Source: Cryobacterium psychrophilum (GTDB lineage Bacteria > Actinomycetota > Actinomycetes > Actinomycetales > Microbacteriaceae). From it: 64,000 bases of DNA. The stretch spans positions 1,364,001 through 1,428,000 of the forward strand of contig NZ_SODI01000001.1 in the NCBI RefSeq assembly GCF_004365915.1, in the 5' to 3' direction. This document shows, in pieces, positions 34,270 through 42,147 of the stretch. The notes under the pieces were generated by a model. The model was not told the origin of the DNA and searched no databases. It worked only from the letters and a program-made list of their open reading frames with translations. The stretch's first letter is position 1; each line of letters starts with the position of its first letter. Made by a program: the position numbers and the translations under genes.

Positions 34270-34865
34270 TGTGGGGCCTCACGATCGGGGATGAATCCGT
34301 GCAGGTCGTCGATGATGATGTTCACCGCGGTGACCCGCAGGTCGGTGTGCTGCCACAACGCTTCCCGCACGCGCTGGCGGAGAGCGTGGCTGAGTTCCTG
34401 CACGGAGCGGCCCCACAATATGCTGGCCGTGATCGTGACTTCTACGGGCGCGTCGAGAGTTTCTGCGTCCCCGTCGATGCGGCATCTGCCGATCACGACC
34501 CCGTCGATGTCATCGCCGACGGACCGCACCAGTGCACGCACGGCACCCTCCGTGATGCTCAGAGTGACCTGGGAGTTGTCGTGGTGCAGGGGCAGGGAGC
34601 GGCCGGCGCGCACTTCCTGGGCGATGTTCGTGACGATGCTCGTGATCCACGACTCCGTTGGGGCGGGGAGCCTGCCCATGTCGCGGGCGATCAGGTCTCG
34701 AGAGAGTTGGGCAACCCGGTCCAATCCGTCCAGCGCGCTGAGGCACTCCGGGCATATCTCGATGTCCGGGTCCGGGGGCGTGCGATCGGCGGCGAGGTAT
34801 GCGCTGAGCTCCTCGATCGTCTTCCCGCACTCCAACGTGGCGGGCGTGTTCTCGGTCACCGCCAT
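34266..34865 (-). CDS. Asp23-like protein with N-terminal cysteine finger, putative anti-sigma factor
   Basis: The 199-aa product has an N-terminal segment with LECGKTIEELSAYLAADRTPPDPDIEICPECLSALDGLDRVAQLSRDL, a cysteine pattern resembling an anti-sigma zinc finger in which the usual His is not present. It is followed by an Asp23-like domain (about 95-195: VTLSITEGAVRALVRSVGDDIDGVVIGRCRIDG ... VTAVNIIIDDLHGF). The gene overlaps the sigma-factor 3' end by 10 nt, the usual sigma/anti-sigma layout. The anti-sigma role is inferred from this; Asp23-type sensing of envelope stress is a further inference. Confidence 0.75.
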   Translation of the reverse strand: MAVTENTPATLECGKTIEELSAYLAADRTPPDPDIEICPECLSALDGLDRVAQLSRDLIARDMGRLPAPTESWITSIVTNIAQEVRAGRSLPLHHDNSQVTLSITEGAVRALVRSVGDDIDGVVIGRCRIDGDAETLDAPVEVTITASILWGRSVQELSHALRQRVREALWQHTDLRVTAVNIIIDDLHGFIPDREAPQ

Positions 34866-35431
34866 CCCTTCATCTGTGCGTAAATATTCGCTCTGGCACG
34901 TGCCAGTTTGCCACGGGCGGTGGAGGGGCTGATGCACAGCTCCTCTGCGATCTGCTCGTAGCTGAGGCCTGCGACTTCTCGCAGCAGCCAACACTGCCGT
35001 TGATCTTCGCTGACCGCCTCCAAGGCTGCCGAGAGGGCCCTCAGTTGGGCGTTGCGGATCGCGACGCTCTCGGGTTGCGACTCAGGCGGAACGGCGCATT
35101 CTCGCTCCGGCAAGGCGCGCTCGGCTGGACGCCCACGGAGGCGCGTGAGCGCCTGCCGGCTGGCGATCTTCATCAACCATGCCCTGACGGCGGTGGGGTC
35201 GTGCAGGGTAGACAGCTGTCTCCAGGCGAGGAGAAAGGAGTCCTGTACGACATCGTCGGCGGCGCTGACCGATCCGAGCATTCGGACGGTGTACGCGCGC
35301 ATCATGGGGGCGTGGCGGCGCACCAGAGTTTCGAAGGCGGAGACGTCGCCGTCGGTTGCGCGGCCTACGAGCATTGCGTCGGACACGTCCTCCCGCGGGT
35401 CGGCTGTGCCGTCCGCGCCTGTGGAGAACAT
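34856..35431 (-). CDS. ECF-type RNA polymerase sigma factor
   Basis: The 191-aa protein contains sigma region 2 (DGDVSAFETLVRRHAPMMRAYTVRMLGSVSAADDVVQDSFLLAWRQL, with the DDxxQ-type core helix) and sigma region 4 (SAALEAVSEDQRQCWLLREVAGLSYEQIAEELCISPSTARGKLARARANIYAQM). No anti-sigma fusion or extra domain. ATG 35431 was taken; an upstream TTG at 35464 would add 11 residues. It heads a leftward operon with the cysteine-finger/Asp23 protein and is divergent from the asp23 cluster it likely controls. Confidence 0.93.
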   Translation of the reverse strand: MFSTGADGTADPREDVSDAMLVGRATDGDVSAFETLVRRHAPMMRAYTVRMLGSVSAADDVVQDSFLLAWRQLSTLHDPTAVRAWLMKIASRQALTRLRGRPAERALPERECAVPPESQPESVAIRNAQLRALSAALEAVSEDQRQCWLLREVAGLSYEQIAEELCISPSTARGKLARARANIYAQMKGWR

Positions 35432-35456
35432 ACCGGAAACCAATCTGCGAGAAGTT

Positions 35457-35485
35457 TGTGACAAATGTGGGTCGACGCGCGTCTT
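35457..35485 (+). promoter_or_regulatory. Speculative ECF-type promoter ahead of the rightward Asp23 operon
   Basis: TGTGAC (35457-35462) and CGTCTT (35480-35485) stand 17 nt apart. The CGTC-type -10 suits an ECF promoter, though the -35 is not the usual GGAAC. The region is the only divergent spacer of the sigma/Asp23 cluster. Weak evidence. Confidence 0.2.
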
Positions 35486-35559
35486 ATCTGTAGAGCGAGA
35501 ATACCGCTTACATCCGTCACCACAAGGTGTCGGTTACCCTTCTCACAGATTGAGCAATC

Positions 35560-36069
35560 ATGGCCAACGAAACTCAGAACCCGTCCGACGCTTCCACCTC
35601 GCCGGCGCAGAGCGGCACCCCCAAGGCGTCGGGAGCGTCCATGTCGCGTGTTGATCATGCGTCCACTTCGTCTGGCACGGCTATGGACTCCTCGACGAGC
35701 GGAAAGACGACCATCGCCGAAGGCGTCGTCTCCAAGGTCGCCGGTATTGCTGCCCGCGCCGTTCCCGGCGTGTTCGCTCTCGGTGGTGGGGGCGCCCGCG
35801 CGATGGGCGCGCTGCGGGACGCGTTCAACGCCACCGACCCCAGCCAGGGCATCAAGGTCGAGGTCGGTGAAACGCAGGCGGCCGTCGATCTCACGTTGGT
35901 CGTCGAATACCCGGCGCCGATCCAGGAGGTCTGTGACAACGTGCGAGCGAGCGTCGCCGGGGCGATCCACACCCTCGTCGGCTTGGAAGTTGTCGAGGTG
36001 AACATTGCCGTCAACGACGTGCACCTTCCTGGTGAGGAGAGCGAACCCGAGGAGTCACGCGTCTCATGA
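35560..36069 (+). CDS. Asp23/Gls24 family envelope stress protein
   Basis: The 169-aa protein has a Ser/Thr/Ala-rich N-terminal tail (about 1-47) and an Asp23 domain (about 48-155): KTTIAEGVVSKVAGIAARAVPGVFALGG, then DLTLVVEYPAPIQEVCDNVRASVAGAIHTLVGLEVVEVNIAVNDVHLP. In staphylococci Asp23 lies at the membrane through AmaP. It is the first gene of the rightward operon and overlaps the next by 4 nt. Confidence 0.92.
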   Translation: MANETQNPSDASTSPAQSGTPKASGASMSRVDHASTSSGTAMDSSTSGKTTIAEGVVSKVAGIAARAVPGVFALGGGGARAMGALRDAFNATDPSQGIKVEVGETQAAVDLTLVVEYPAPIQEVCDNVRASVAGAIHTLVGLEVVEVNIAVNDVHLPGEESEPEESRVS

Positions 36070-36254
36070 GCGGCACCGTGACCGGCATCCTGTGCGGGGC
36101 GATCCTCGCATTCGCCATCCTTCTGTTTGGGTTCTGGGGGTTCCTTCTGGTTGTCGTGCTAATGGCCATCGGCGCGCTGGTCGGTCGCCTCGTATCCGGA
36201 CAGGTCGACATCCGCGGGCTCGCGGACGCGTTCCGCGGCCGGCGCACGTCGTAA
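36066..36254 (+). CDS. DUF2273-like small membrane protein
   Basis: The 62-aa peptide has two closely spaced hydrophobic stretches (about 5-23 and 25-42) followed by VSGQVDIRGLADAFRGRRTS. Small DUF2273 membrane proteins are regular members of Asp23 operons in Firmicutes and actinobacteria. Overlaps asp23 by 4 nt and shares one base with the next start codon (TAATG). Confidence 0.75.
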   Translation: MSGTVTGILCGAILAFAILLFGFWGFLLVVVLMAIGALVGRLVSGQVDIRGLADAFRGRRTS

Positions 36255-36652
36255 TGGACACGCAGACCGTTGCCCGGCATGGTGGCGCGCCTCCGCCGCG
36301 CGCCACCATCGGGGTGACGCTGCGCCCCGGTCGCACCGTCGTCCACGACCGGGTCATCCAGAAAGTCGTCGAAGAAGTATCCGCCGCCGCGCTGGGAGTA
36401 GACCGAAGCAAAGTGACCGTGAGAATCTCCCCAGCCTCCGGGGGGATCGCCGTGACCGTCGCGTCCCCGCTGCCGATCCCGCCGTTGGATGACGCTACCG
36501 CCGTTCGGGCAACAGGGTCCGTCCTGGACCGCCTCAGTGCAACGCAGGCGAGCCTCCGACAACAAATCGAGCGGATCACCGGGCGGGATGTGACCCGTGT
36601 GAACATCACCGTTACCGGTGCGATCGTCAGCGAGCAGCGGAGAGTGAAATGA
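36254..36652 (+). CDS. Second Asp23/Gls24 family protein
   Basis: The 132-aa product holds an Asp23-like domain: RTVVHDRVIQKVVEEVSAAALGVDRSKVTVRIS ... IERITGRDVTRVNITVTGAIVSEQRRVK. The N-terminal about 20 residues are basic and Pro-rich. The start ATG at 36254 overlaps the preceding stop as TAATG. A longer frame to 36005 is not needed. The divergence from the first Asp23 suggests a separate partner role. Confidence 0.8.
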   Translation: MDTQTVARHGGAPPPRATIGVTLRPGRTVVHDRVIQKVVEEVSAAALGVDRSKVTVRISPASGGIAVTVASPLPIPPLDDATAVRATGSVLDRLSATQASLRQQIERITGRDVTRVNITVTGAIVSEQRRVK

Positions 36653-37233
36653 GCATGAGCGCCGCATCGCAACGCGTCATTCGTCGAGAGACTCACTCTC
36701 CTCGCACGGTCGCGATGACCATCGCCGTCATCCTCGCCATCGTGGCATTGGCCTACCTCGGCACGGAGATTGTCCTCTCGCTTCTCGCCCAACCCGGCCT
36801 CCTGGTCTCGCCCATGGCGGCCGGCAACTGGTTAACGGGCCTGCCCGATCAGCAGCCGGTGTGGGCGATCCTCACCGCCGCGGTGCTGCTGGCCATTGTC
36901 GGGGTCGTGTTCATCCTGCTCGCACTCACCCCGGGGAGGCTCCCCAAGCACCAGATAGTACGCACGGGGCGGGTCGTACTGGTCGATAATGCCGTGATCG
37001 CCGCAGCCCTGGCGCAGCACCTCAGCGACCACACGGGCATCGCCCGCGACCGCGTCACTATTGGCGTTTCGCGTCGTGTTGTTGACGTCACCGTCGCTCC
37101 CGACGCCGGCCTTCCCGTCCCGGATGCCAGAATCCGGGATCTGGTCGCCGCCGAGCTGGACACGTACCAGCTCGTCCGACCGATCAGCACCCGGGTGCGG
37201 CCCACCAAGCAGCGCGAAGGAGCCCCCTCATGA
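36649..37233 (+). CDS. DUF6286 family membrane protein of the Asp23 cluster
   Basis: The 194-aa protein has two transmembrane segments (about 22-47 and 72-93), then a soluble C-terminal domain (about 100-180) with RRVVDVTVAPDAGLPVPDARIRDLVAAELDTYQL, an Asp23-like fold in appearance. Overlaps the previous gene by 4 nt and the next by 4 nt. Likely membrane anchor or partner of the Asp23 proteins. Confidence 0.72.
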   Translation: MSMSAASQRVIRRETHSPRTVAMTIAVILAIVALAYLGTEIVLSLLAQPGLLVSPMAAGNWLTGLPDQQPVWAILTAAVLLAIVGVVFILLALTPGRLPKHQIVRTGRVVLVDNAVIAAALAQHLSDHTGIARDRVTIGVSRRVVDVTVAPDAGLPVPDARIRDLVAAELDTYQLVRPISTRVRPTKQREGAPS

Positions 37234-37844
37234 ACCACACCAACCGGTTTCTGAACCGCGCACTGCTGCTGCTCATTGGCCTGATCTTCCTCGTCCTGGG
37301 TGCCGGAGTCGTTGCCGTCTTCGCCTGGCCCGCGGCCGCGCAATGGTGGTCCGCCGCATCCGCGTCCGCCCAAGCGTGGGTTGACGACGCGATACGCGGG
37401 ACCATGGTCGGGGAGAGCGCACTCAGTTGGGTCTCTGTCGGCTCCCTCGCCGCCATTGTGCTGCTCATCGTCCTGTTGATCATCGTCATGGCCCGGCTCG
37501 GCGGAGGACACACGCACTCGCTCGTTCGCACCGGCGGCCAGGACAGCCCCGCCGGGAGGATCATCATCGATACCGGCTTTATCTCCGACGCGCTGCGACA
37601 GTCCCTGGACCACAGACCCGAGATTCTCTTCTCCCGCGTATCGGTGGCCAACATCCGCCGCGTACCGATGATGCACCTCAGCGTCACACCCCGCCAGAGC
37701 ACCTCCCCCCGGCAGATCACGGATGACGTCGATCACCTTCTCGACAACTTGGCAGCACTGACAGGTGCCGATATCCCCAGCTATGTGTCGATCCATACCG
37801 GCCTGAGGTCGAAACTCGCTCACGACCAACGTCGAATCACCTGA
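37230..37844 (+). CDS. AmaP-like alkaline shock membrane anchor protein
   Basis: The 204-aa protein has two N-terminal transmembrane helices (about 10-35 and 68-90) and a C-terminal cytoplasmic domain (about 100-195) with an Asp23-partner pattern ending SIHTGLRSKLAHDQRRIT. The layout matches AmaP, which tethers Asp23 to the membrane. It ends the rightward operon. Confidence 0.75.
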   Translation: MNHTNRFLNRALLLLIGLIFLVLGAGVVAVFAWPAAAQWWSAASASAQAWVDDAIRGTMVGESALSWVSVGSLAAIVLLIVLLIIVMARLGGGHTHSLVRTGGQDSPAGRIIIDTGFISDALRQSLDHRPEILFSRVSVANIRRVPMMHLSVTPRQSTSPRQITDDVDHLLDNLAALTGADIPSYVSIHTGLRSKLAHDQRRIT

Positions 37845-37919
37845 CACGCGGTTCGCACGACGGCGAACCCCGGCACCCCGCGACGTTCACCGCCGCGCCC
37901 CGTGTGGGTCCTCGCTACG

Positions 37920-37955
37920 CCCGTTACCGTAGCGCTCACCCGTTACCGTAGCGCT
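37920..37955. repeat. 17-bp direct repeat with 19-bp period
   Basis: CCCGTTACCGTAGCGCT occurs at 37920-37936 and 37939-37955, differing from a perfect 19-bp tandem only at the spacer dinucleotide. It lies in the 225-bp spacer between the AmaP-like gene and the nuclease-fold gene, which otherwise shows nothing. Confidence 0.9.
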
Positions 37956-38069
37956 GACCGGTGCACGCAACGGTGGCCGCCGATCCCCCGCAGTCACTGC
38001 ACGCGCGCAGTTATCCACCGATCTCGACCCGGAGGCGTCGCGGGCGTGTGAAAGCGGCAGTCTCGCTGC

Positions 38070-39584
38070 ATGATCTCACCAACCGCACCCAATCCCGTGC
38101 TCCATGCCCTGCGACGCTCGGACGGGCTCCTGCTGCGATCGGAGGCGGCCGCGCTGGGCCTCGAACAGGAACTGCGCACGGGGTATGAGCAGAAGAACCT
38201 GACCCGGCTGCGGCAGGGAGTGTACATGTTCGCCACCGAGTGGGCAGCCCTGGACCAGACCGAACGCTACCTGTGCCGAATCCGAGCGTTCGCGGCGATG
38301 AGCGCCGAACCTCCGGTCTTCTCGCCCTATTCCGCGGCGGCCCTCTGGGGCCTTCCCCGGCCCTTCGACTGGCCGACGGATGTCCACATCCAGACGGCCC
38401 CGGCGTCCGGCGGGCGTTCCCACCACGGTGTCGTGCGTCATCCAAGCATCGCATCCACAGCGGTGATGCATGGAGGCCTCTTCGTCACTCCCGTTGCCGA
38501 TACGGCGGTCGCCATGGCGAGGGTGCTCCCTTTTGCGGAGGCCGTCGCGATGATGGACAAGACCATTCATCTTCCGCGTGCCGGGCGTGCGTTGGCCACA
38601 CGCGACGAACTCGAGTCGGCACTGGATGCTCTCGCCGGCCCGGCGCGCCTGATCGGCCGGGAGGCGGCGTACCGCGCCGTTGCATTCGCCTCCACCCGGT
38701 CCGATTCGGGAGGGGAATCCATTAGCCGGGCGCACATCTTCCTGCTCGGCTTCCTGGCGCCTGAATTGCAGGTGCGCTTCGATGACGCGAGGGGGCTCAT
38801 CGCCTACGTGGACTTCTTCTGGCGCGGCATCAATCGGGTGGGTGAGTTCGACGGGCTTGGCAAGTACCTCAAGGAGGAGTACACCAACGGCAAAACCACC
38901 GCCGACATTGTCATGGCAGAAAAGCGACGTGAGGATCGGGTGCGCGCGTGCGGGCCCTCTTTCTCCCGCTGGGACTGGCCGATGGCACGAAAACTGGCCG
39001 ACTTCGGTGCGTTCCTGCACGCCGAAGGCATCCCGCGCCCGCCCGGTGACCGCGCGGCCGCCGGGCGGGCGCGGGCGGGGCTATTGGGCGGCGGAGGTGA
39101 TGTCGGGAGCCGCGAGCCGCACACGGTCGGCGGACTCGTCGTCGGGCTCTTCCTGGGACGCACGCTCCGCAGCGACCCGGGTGAGGTAGAACGTGATCTC
39201 GCGTTCCGTCTGCTCCTCATCCCAGCCGAGCACTCCGGCCATCAGCCGCGCGGCGACGGGGGCCGCGGAGACGCCGCGATCCCACGCCTCGATAGAGATG
39301 CGGGTACGCCGGGCCAGTACGTCGTCGAGGTGCAGCGCTCCCTCGTGCGAGGCGGCGTACATGATCTCGGCACCGATGTAGTCGTCGGCACCGGGCAGGG
39401 GTTCGGCGAGGGAGGCATCCGCTCGGATCAGGTCCAGCAGCTCGTCGGTGAGGGTGCCGTACCGGTTGAGCAGGTGTTCGATGCGCACGGTGTGCAGGCC
39501 GAAGGCCCGCGCGATCTTGCGGCGCTTGTTCCAGGCGGCCTGGTATCCCTCGGCGCCGAGCAGGGGGATGTCGTGGGTCGTTGA
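38070..39584 (+). CDS. AbiEi-like/PD-(D/E)XK nuclease-fold protein with an extended 3' end
   Basis: Residues 1-about 330 look like the common actinobacterial family of about 310-330 aa. An N-terminal winged-helix-like region (RRSDGLLLRSEAAALGLEQELRTGYEQKNLTRLRQGVYM) is followed by AAALWGLP..., and a C-terminal nuclease-like core with Asp in AYVDFFWRGIN and E-F-D-G-x-x-K (GEFDGLGKYLKEEY). No stop follows: the frame continues 504 nt into the antisense strand of glpD, ending only at 39584. The last 170 residues are low-complexity and look like an artefact of a lost stop. The real end is probably near 39080. AbiEi naming is tentative. Confidence 0.6.
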   Translation: MISPTAPNPVLHALRRSDGLLLRSEAAALGLEQELRTGYEQKNLTRLRQGVYMFATEWAALDQTERYLCRIRAFAAMSAEPPVFSPYSAAALWGLPRPFDWPTDVHIQTAPASGGRSHHGVVRHPSIASTAVMHGGLFVTPVADTAVAMARVLPFAEAVAMMDKTIHLPRAGRALATRDELESALDALAGPARLIGREAAYRAVAFASTRSDSGGESISRAHIFLLGFLAPELQVRFDDARGLIAYVDFFWRGINRVGEFDGLGKYLKEEYTNGKTTADIVMAEKRREDRVRACGPSFSRWDWPMARKLADFGAFLHAEGIPRPPGDRAAAGRARAGLLGGGGDVGSREPHTVGGLVVGLFLGRTLRSDPGEVERDLAFRLLLIPAEHSGHQPRGDGGRGDAAIPRLDRDAGTPGQYVVEVQRSLVRGGVHDLGTDVVVGTGQGFGEGGIRSDQVQQLVGEGAVPVEQVFDAHGVQAEGPRDLAALVPGGLVSLGAEQGDVVGR

Positions 39585-40829
39585 TGCGGGAATCTTGCCG
39601 TCGAGGGCATCCACTGCCGCATCGACGGCGTCCTTGGCCATGATGCGATAGGTGGTCCACTTGCCGCCGGCGATCACCACGAGTCCGGGCACGGAGTGGC
39701 CCACGAGGTGTTCGCGGGAGAGCTTGGAGGTCTGGTCGGATTCTCCGGCCAGTAGCGGTCGTAATCCCGCGAATACGCCCTCGACGTCTTCACGGGTGAG
39801 GGGAACGGTCAGCACGGAGTTGACGCGTTCGAGGATGTAGTCGATGTCGGCTGCCGTCGCTGCCGGGTGCTCCTTGTCCAGGTGCCAGTCGGTGTCGGTT
39901 GTGCCGATGAGCCAGTGTCGGCCCCACGGAATGACGAACAAGACGCTCTTCTCGGTGCGCAGCAGCAGCCCCATGGCCGACTGGAAACGATCACGCGGTA
40001 CCAGCAGGTGCACGCCCTTCGACGCACGAACCTTGAACGTTCCGCGTTCGCCGACCATGCGCTGCGTGTCGTCGGTCCACACCCCCGTGGCGTTCACAAC
40101 CTGCTTGGCCCGCACGTCGAAGCGTTCACCGGTCTGCAGGTCGTGCGCGTGTACGCCCACCACCCGCTCGCCCACTTTGATGAAACCTTCGACCCGCACC
40201 CGGCTTGCCGCGTGGGCGCCGTAGAACGATGCCGTGCGCACGAGCGAGGCCACATAGCGCGCGTCATCGACCTGCGCGTCGTAGTACGTGATGCCGCCCA
40301 CGAGCGCGTCGTGCGCAAGGCTCGGCATGAGCTTCTGCACCTGTCGCTTGGAGAGATGGCGGTGGTGCGGAACGCCCGGATGGCGCCCACCCGTGTAAGA
40401 GAAGATGTCGTAGAGCAGCATGCCCGCACCGATGTAGAACCGCTCGGTGAAGCGCTTCTTGAGCGGGAAGAGAAAACGCACGGGCTTCACGAGGTGCGGG
40501 GCGAGCCGCTGCAGCAGCAGGCCACGCTCGGTGAGCGCCTCACGAACGAGCCGAAAGTCGAGCTGCTCCAGGTAACGGATGCCGCCGTGCACGAGCTTGG
40601 ACGACCGGCTCGACGTTCCCGACGACCAGTCTCTGGCCTCGAGGATCCCGACACTCAGCCCGCGGGTCACCGCGTCCATCGCGCAACCCGCACCGACGAT
40701 GCCGCCGCCCACGACCAGAATGTCGAGTTCCCGGGATTTCAGCTTCTCGAGCGCTGCTTCGCGTTCCTCCGGGCCCAGCCTGGTGGACCGGGTCACTGAT
40801 TTACGTGGGACCGAGTTCTGCGAGGCCAT
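39081..40829 (-). CDS. glpD: Aerobic glycerol-3-phosphate dehydrogenase
   Basis: The 582-aa flavoenzyme oxidises glycerol 3-phosphate to dihydroxyacetone phosphate and feeds electrons to quinone. Seen are the N-terminal FAD dinucleotide motif VVGGGIVGAGCAMDAVTRGLSVGILEARDWSSGTSSRSSKLVHGGIRYLEQLDF and the C-terminal DAO_C domain with ARRTRISIEAWDRGVSAAPVAARLMA. Length is normal. It is followed by a 3' region that overlaps, antisense, the tail of the nuclease-fold ORF. Metabolically it could use the G3P released by the GDPD at 18 kb. Confidence 0.97.
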   Translation of the reverse strand: MASQNSVPRKSVTRSTRLGPEEREAALEKLKSRELDILVVGGGIVGAGCAMDAVTRGLSVGILEARDWSSGTSSRSSKLVHGGIRYLEQLDFRLVREALTERGLLLQRLAPHLVKPVRFLFPLKKRFTERFYIGAGMLLYDIFSYTGGRHPGVPHHRHLSKRQVQKLMPSLAHDALVGGITYYDAQVDDARYVASLVRTASFYGAHAASRVRVEGFIKVGERVVGVHAHDLQTGERFDVRAKQVVNATGVWTDDTQRMVGERGTFKVRASKGVHLLVPRDRFQSAMGLLLRTEKSVLFVIPWGRHWLIGTTDTDWHLDKEHPAATAADIDYILERVNSVLTVPLTREDVEGVFAGLRPLLAGESDQTSKLSREHLVGHSVPGLVVIAGGKWTTYRIMAKDAVDAAVDALDGKIPASTTHDIPLLGAEGYQAAWNKRRKIARAFGLHTVRIEHLLNRYGTLTDELLDLIRADASLAEPLPGADDYIGAEIMYAASHEGALHLDDVLARRTRISIEAWDRGVSAAPVAARLMAGVLGWDEEQTEREITFYLTRVAAERASQEEPDDESADRVRLAAPDITSAAQ

Positions 40830-40878
40830 GTGCGACTCCTGTTCAAAGAGATGCGGGACAACTGCGTCACAACCGACG

Positions 40879-42003
40879 TTACTTCACCGGGTACGGCGCG
40901 ACAACCACCTCAACGCGTTGGAATTCCTTCAGGTCGGAATAGCCTGTGGTGGCCATGGAACGTCGGAGCGCACCCACGAGGTTGGCCGTGCCGTCGGCGC
41001 CCGGCGCCGGTCCGTAGAGAATTTCTTCGAGCGGCGCCACGGTGCCCACCTCGACGCGCTGTCCGCGCGGCAGCTGCGGGTGGTGCGCCTCGGCGCCCCA
41101 GTGGAAACCGCCACCGGGGGCATCCGTTGCCCGGGCGAGGGCGGTGCCGAGCATCACGGCGTCGGCGCCGCAGGCGATGGCCTTCACGATGTCGCCGGAG
41201 GTACCGAGGCCGCCGTCGGCGATGACGTGCACGTAGCGGCCACCCGACTCGTCCATGTAGTCGCGACGAGCGCCGGCGACGTCAGCGACGGCCGTGGCCA
41301 TCGGGGCGTGGATGCCGAGGGTCGCGCGGGTGGTGGACGCCGCTCCCCCGCCGAAGCCGACGAGCACGCCGGCGGCGCCGGTGCGCATGAGGTGCAATGC
41401 CGCGGTATACGTGGCGGCGCCGCCCACGATCACGGGAACGTCGAGCTCGTAGATGAACTTCTTGAGGTTGAGGGGTTCCTGGTTCTGTGACACGTGCTCC
41501 GCCGACACGGTGGTGCCACGAATAACGAACAGGTCGACGCCGGCGGCGACAACCGTTTCGTAGAGTTCCTGGGTGCGCTGCGGCGACAGGGCGCCGGCCA
41601 CCGTGACGCCACCGGCACGGATCTCGGCCAGACGTGCGGTCACGAGTTCGGGCTTGATCGGGGCCGAGTACATCTCCTGAAGGCGAACGGTCGCCTTCGC
41701 CTCAGGCAGACGACGGATCTCGGCGAGCAGCGGCTCCGGGTCGTCGTGACGGGTCCAGAGACCTTCGAGGTCGAGAACGCCGACGCCGCCGAGCTGGCCC
41801 ATCATGATCGCCGTCGTGGGTGACACGACGGAGTCCATCGGTGCGGCAAGCACCGGGATCGCAAACTGGTACGCATCGATCGACCAGGAGACAGAAATGT
41901 CTTCCGGATCTCGGGTGCGCCGACTCGGCACCACCGCAATGTCGTCGAAGGCGTATACGCGGCGAGCGCGCTTGGAACGGCCGATCTCGATTTCCATACT
42001 CAC
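40879..42003 (-). CDS. GuaB3-family IMP dehydrogenase-related protein
   Basis: The 374-aa protein shares the IMPDH TIM barrel but lacks the CBS pair: YAFDDIAVVPSRRTRDPEDISVSW, LAAPMDSVVSP, and GGRYVHVIADGGLGTSGDIVKAIACGADAVMLGTALA. The loop that carries the catalytic Cys in true IMPDH (GSICTTR in the guaB of this window) reads GGAASTTR here, Ser in place of Cys. It therefore may not be an IMPDH. GuaB3 is known in mycobacteria but its activity is debated. Its stop lies 49 nt from the glpD start on the same strand. Confidence 0.88.
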   Translation of the reverse strand: MSMEIEIGRSKRARRVYAFDDIAVVPSRRTRDPEDISVSWSIDAYQFAIPVLAAPMDSVVSPTTAIMMGQLGGVGVLDLEGLWTRHDDPEPLLAEIRRLPEAKATVRLQEMYSAPIKPELVTARLAEIRAGGVTVAGALSPQRTQELYETVVAAGVDLFVIRGTTVSAEHVSQNQEPLNLKKFIYELDVPVIVGGAATYTAALHLMRTGAAGVLVGFGGGAASTTRATLGIHAPMATAVADVAGARRDYMDESGGRYVHVIADGGLGTSGDIVKAIACGADAVMLGTALARATDAPGGGFHWGAEAHHPQLPRGQRVEVGTVAPLEEILYGPAPGADGTANLVGALRRSMATTGYSDLKEFQRVEVVVAPYPVK

Positions 42004-42147
42004 ACAATCAGTTTAGGTGCAGCCGCAGACACGTGTTGCCCGCGACGGATCCGCGACCGGGTTGCGTTGTGTGTGCGGGATCACAGAACTCAGGTTTCTG
42101 GATCGATAGCGTGGAGGGAAGACTCGTTGCCCAGGAAGGCACCGCCC

